Positions 60,985-64,000 of a DNA stretch of 64,000 nucleotides are shown one piece after another. The stretch spans positions 31,730,501 to 31,794,500 of the forward strand of contig NC_132992.1 in the NCBI RefSeq assembly GCF_048564905.1, written 5' to 3'. Source of the stretch: Vicugna pacos. Taxonomy: Eukaryota > Chordata > Mammalia > Artiodactyla > Camelidae. The notes beneath the pieces were generated by a model. It had not been told where the DNA came from and did not search any database. It saw only the letters and a list, made by a program, of their open reading frames with translations. A program made the position numbers and the translations under genes. Each line of letters starts with the position of its first letter. Positions within the stretch are counted from its first letter, which is position 1.

Positions 60985-61754
60985 ATGAGGCTGGTGACTG
61001 GAGTAGCTGTGCTTCTGACCTGGGGTGAGTGCTCTGTGTCCACAAGGGGTGACTCTGAGGTCAAGGGGCCATGAAGGCTTATTCGCTCTGCACTCCTCGC
61101 CCTGTGCTCTGTTCAGCCTGCTGGGGATGACACTGAGGACTGATCTCTTGGTTTGCTGGGGAGCAGGAAATTCTACATGACAGATTAAATCAGCCATGAC
61201 CCCAGAAGAGCTCCTAGCAGTTCCCATGTTGTAAGAAATCTATGGGCTTATTGAACAAAGTATCCATGGATTAGAGCCTCTGGAACCTCTGATTCTTGCT
61301 GTTTATGTTTGGTCTCTGTAAGGAGCAGCAATGATATTTTTGCAGGACAGATATTTAAACAGTGGAGTAGGGGGCAGGCTCAGAGTATGTGGGAATGTTG
61401 TGTCCTTTATCCACAGAATTACACTGATGTGTGCTCAGGAGCTAATTTTATTTTCTTGACCCCTTAGGGACTGTGATTGAGGCTGAGATTGACCAGCCCA
61501 AATCCAAGGATGTTGCTGAAGGAGAAGACGTAACCCTGTCTTGCAACCACCCTACCATCGGTGGAAGTGACTATGTACACTGGTATCGGCAAAATCCCAC
61601 TCAGAGTCCACAGTACACTATCATGGCTTACGGGACACTGTGAGCAACCACATGGCCTTTCTGACCATAGCGACAGACAGAAAGTCCAGCACCTCGGTGC
61701 TGCCCCGTGTCGCCCTGAGAGGCAGCGCTGTGTACTACTGTGCCCTGACAGAGA
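60985..61754 (+). pseudogene. TRAV26: T-cell receptor alpha variable 26, copy B (frameshifted)
   Basis: The leader exon is 60985-61024 (MRLVTGVAVLLTW), donor GTGAGT, and the V-exon is 61468-61754. IEAEIDQPKS, first Cys in LSCNH and Trp in VHWYRQNPTQ match TRAV26. At about 61616-61622 one base is missing relative to copy A, and a TGA follows at 61641-61643. This copy keeps the DNA for the LRGSAVYYCAL end that copy A has frameshifted. The two copies are therefore broken at different places. The RSS heptamer is CACAGCG and the nonamer is degenerate, as in copy A. The nearly identical surroundings point to recent sequence exchange between the copies. Confidence 0.88.
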
Positions 61755-61793
61755 CACAGCGGGACCGACGGGGCTACACCTGCGCAGTATCTC
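61755..61793 (+). other. Degenerate RSS of TRAV26-B
   Basis: Heptamer CACAGCG (61755-61761), with CAGTATCTC at the nonamer place (61785-61793), the same defect as copy A. CACCTGC sits 6 bp further out than in the other TRAV RSSs. Confidence 0.7.
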
Positions 61794-61859
61794 CCTGGTG
61801 GCAAGGAGGGGAGGGACGGGGAGGCTGCAGCCACTGGGAGCAAATCTAGAGCCACCTAG

Positions 61860-62650
61860 AAGGAGACTCAGAGAGCAGTCAGAGGGAAAGTGAGGGGAAG
61901 GAAAGAGTGAGAATATGGATAAAGAAAAGAAGACAGAGAGGACAAGAAATAAGCTTCACTGGTTGATGTGACTGAGACGAGTTATGAGGAGTCTACGAAT
62001 CATAATTTTGACACAGCAACAAAGTGAAGAGGCATCAATAATTTGTCATGGCTTTTTCTCATGTTAGTAGAATGTTGGTTTCAGTGTGTTTGTCTCAACG
62101 TGAAAGGTGAGAAAAATACAAGTAATTCCACTTGTCACAAAAGCTTGTTTCATTTGGATCCAGGGCAAGTCCACGTTCTGAAATGCACATTATTACAGTT
62201 GTTCTGCTTACCAGAAATAAAGTAGCCTTTCTCTGAGAATAAGCTTGAGTACCCTTCATAATATTGTCTTTTTCTTTTTTTCATGAAACTGTCAAATCTG
62301 CAATCATTTAATTATTTTCCGTATATATTGATTTGGATGTATGTGGAACCTGTTAACATGATGTCTTCAAATACTGCAAGGGTTTGAGAAGAAGTAATTT
62401 TCTACTCTTTGTCTTCTCTTTCAAGTTTTCTCTGAAAACAATCCATAGTGTTAAAAACAGAGAGCATGGGTTTTGCTATCAGAAAAGACCTGTGTTCAAA
62501 AGTATTAGTGTTGCCACCTATTTACTAAGCATTTTTAAGCTTATTTCATTATTTGTAAAACAGGAGAGTGATATCTTTTTAATATATTCTTGTGACAATT
62601 TATCAGTGATGGAGCTACAGAGATTGCCAAGTAGCAGATAATTAATTAAT
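61860..62650. other. End of unit B and unique flank
   Basis: Homology with unit A ends at about 62238. The following 400 bp shows no gene. Confidence 0.5.
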
Positions 62651-62654
62651 AAGG

Positions 62655-63625
62655 GTCAACCTCAATATGTCCAGAAAAAGCATTTGACAAAATCCATCAT
62701 TCATTCCTGATTAGAAATTATCAGTGAATTAGGAATTGAAGGGAATTTCCTCAACTTAATAAAGGGCCTCTATGGAACACCTACATCAGATGTCATATTT
62801 GATGGTAAATGACTAAATGATTTCCTCCTAACTTCAAAAATGTGAGAAGAGTTTTGGCTTCCACCACTTGTATTTAATATTGTACTAGGAATTGTAGCCA
62901 GTGCATGAAGATAAGAGAGAAAAACAAAAGACATACAGTTTGGAAAGCAGAAGTGAACCTATCTTTATTCACAGACAGCATAATTATCTGAGGAGAAAAT
63001 CAAGGGAATCTACAAAGAAGCTACTAGAAAAAATAAGAAAGTTAAATAAAGTCAAATACACATCTACCTATGATCAAGCCATTCTATTTCCAGATATTGA
63101 CCCAAGAGAAATGAAAGCATATGTCTATACAAATCTTATACACAAAAGTTCACAGCAGCTTTATTTGTAACAGCCCCATACTGAGACTAACCAAAATCCA
63201 AAATGTTCATCAATAGATGAATACATAAGCATATTGTTTTATATCTATGTAATGGAATATTCCTCAGCAACACAAAGAAATGAACCACTCACACTTAAAA
63301 TCTTGGAAGAGTCACAAAATGTGTTGAGTAAAAGAAGGTAACAAAAAGTACATATGTCTCCATTTATACAAAGTTATAAAATATGCAAATTAATTGATAA
63401 TGACAGTAGTGTTGCCTGGAAATGGGGATGGGCAGTGAGGAGAATGTTTAGAGGAGGATTACAATGGGATATGAGGAAACTTTTGGGGTGATGCATATGT
63501 TCACCAGCTTGATTGTGGTGATGGCTTCACAAGTATATACGTAGGTTAAATCTTATAAAACTGTACACTTTAAATCGGTACACTTTATTGTTAAGCAATT
63601 ATACATGAAATAAGCCATTAAATAT
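62655..63625 (+). mobile_element. Old LINE-1 fragment, sense
   Basis: ORF2-like text ('agaaaaagcatttgacaaaa', 'aggaattgtagccagtgca') passes into an L1M 3' UTR ('gtggtgatggcttcacaag', 'actgtacactttaaatc'). It has decayed, with no long frame. It lies beyond unit B. Confidence 0.75.
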
Positions 63626-64000
63626 CCAAATTTAACAAATATTCTCATTCAGTGTTTATAAGTCTTCTATTGTCACCCAAAATGCAATATATTTCTGCTT
63701 TAGATTTTCATTGGCCTTAAAGTATTTTTTTAAATTAAAGTATAGATAACAGCTTTCTGCACTCATGTGTGATACATTATTTTCATCTGAGCATTATCCC
63801 AGCCTATTTTTGCTTTCTTCTTAGTCTGTGAAAATGGGAGTTTTTACTGTTTTTCCAGAACTCATTTCTAGCTTAGTTCTGAGGCAGGTTCTGACAATGG
63901 GATTCAGATGGTGGAGGAGAAAGGAAGGGATATGTGAACCCAAACAGTATCTGAGCCTGATTTTATTCCTTAAATCTGCCCCTGGGGAACTATTCCCATG
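63626..64000. other. Gene-free right edge
   Basis: Nothing recognised. Confidence 0.4.

Noticed and set aside
1-64000. tRNA, rRNA, CRISPR, operon or other bacterial-type systems
   Set aside because: None was seen. The window is vertebrate DNA with intron-containing V segments and interspersed repeats.

Overview
This window is mammalian germline DNA from the T-cell receptor alpha/delta (TRA/TRD) locus, read in the transcriptional direction of the V genes. Every real gene seen is a TCR variable (V) segment. Each has a short leader exon, a small intron, a V-exon with the Cys-Trp-Cys immunoglobulin-fold signature, and in most cases a 23-bp-spacer recombination signal (RSS) directly after the V-exon. 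The gene order TRAV22, TRAV23, TRDV1, TRAV24, TRAV25, TRAV26, TRAV8-like matches the human order TRAV22, TRAV23/DV6, TRDV1, TRAV24, TRAV25, TRAV26-1, TRAV8-7. The LINE-1 3' ends (for example 58195-58712) look like those I remember from artiodactyls, closest to camelids. No ruminant Bov-tA/BovB, pig PRE1 or camelid tRNA-type SINE was recognised. A camelid is my best guess, by inference only.

The dominant structure is a tandem duplication. Unit A (about 1440-26118) carries TRAV22, TRAV23, TRDV1, TRAV24, TRAV25 and TRAV26. A spacer of about 7.5 kb without a counterpart follows (26119-33690). It holds a broken class I endogenous retrovirus fossil, a solo LTR and a TRAV8-like pseudogene. Unit B (about 33690-62238) repeats TRAV22, TRAV23, TRDV1, TRAV24 and TRAV26 but has lost TRAV25 in a deletion of about 2.8 kb. 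The last 1.7 kb is mostly LINE-1. All V segments are on the + strand. TRAV22-A and -B, TRAV23-A and -B, TRDV1-A and -B, TRAV24-B and TRAV25 look usable. TRAV24-A has a damaged leader splice donor. Both TRAV26 copies are pseudogenes, each broken by a different frameshift, and they share a degenerate RSS nonamer. The TRAV8-like copy is a truncated pseudogene.

The segments act together as a recombination substrate. RAG joins one V RSS (23 spacer) to a 12-spacer RSS of a J-alpha segment, or of a D/J-delta segment for TRDV1 and probably TRAV23, outside this window. Between genes lie old repeats. Those shared by both units predate the duplication: an L1 with a nested Tigger-like element, a hAT-like relic, several MIRs and an L1M. 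Those in only one unit postdate it: a twin-primed L1 in A, and an L1, an LTR and a younger L1 in B. Divergence between units is uneven, roughly 10-13% in many places but only about 2-5% around TRDV1 and TRAV26, which suggests local gene conversion. All identity figures are counts by eye.
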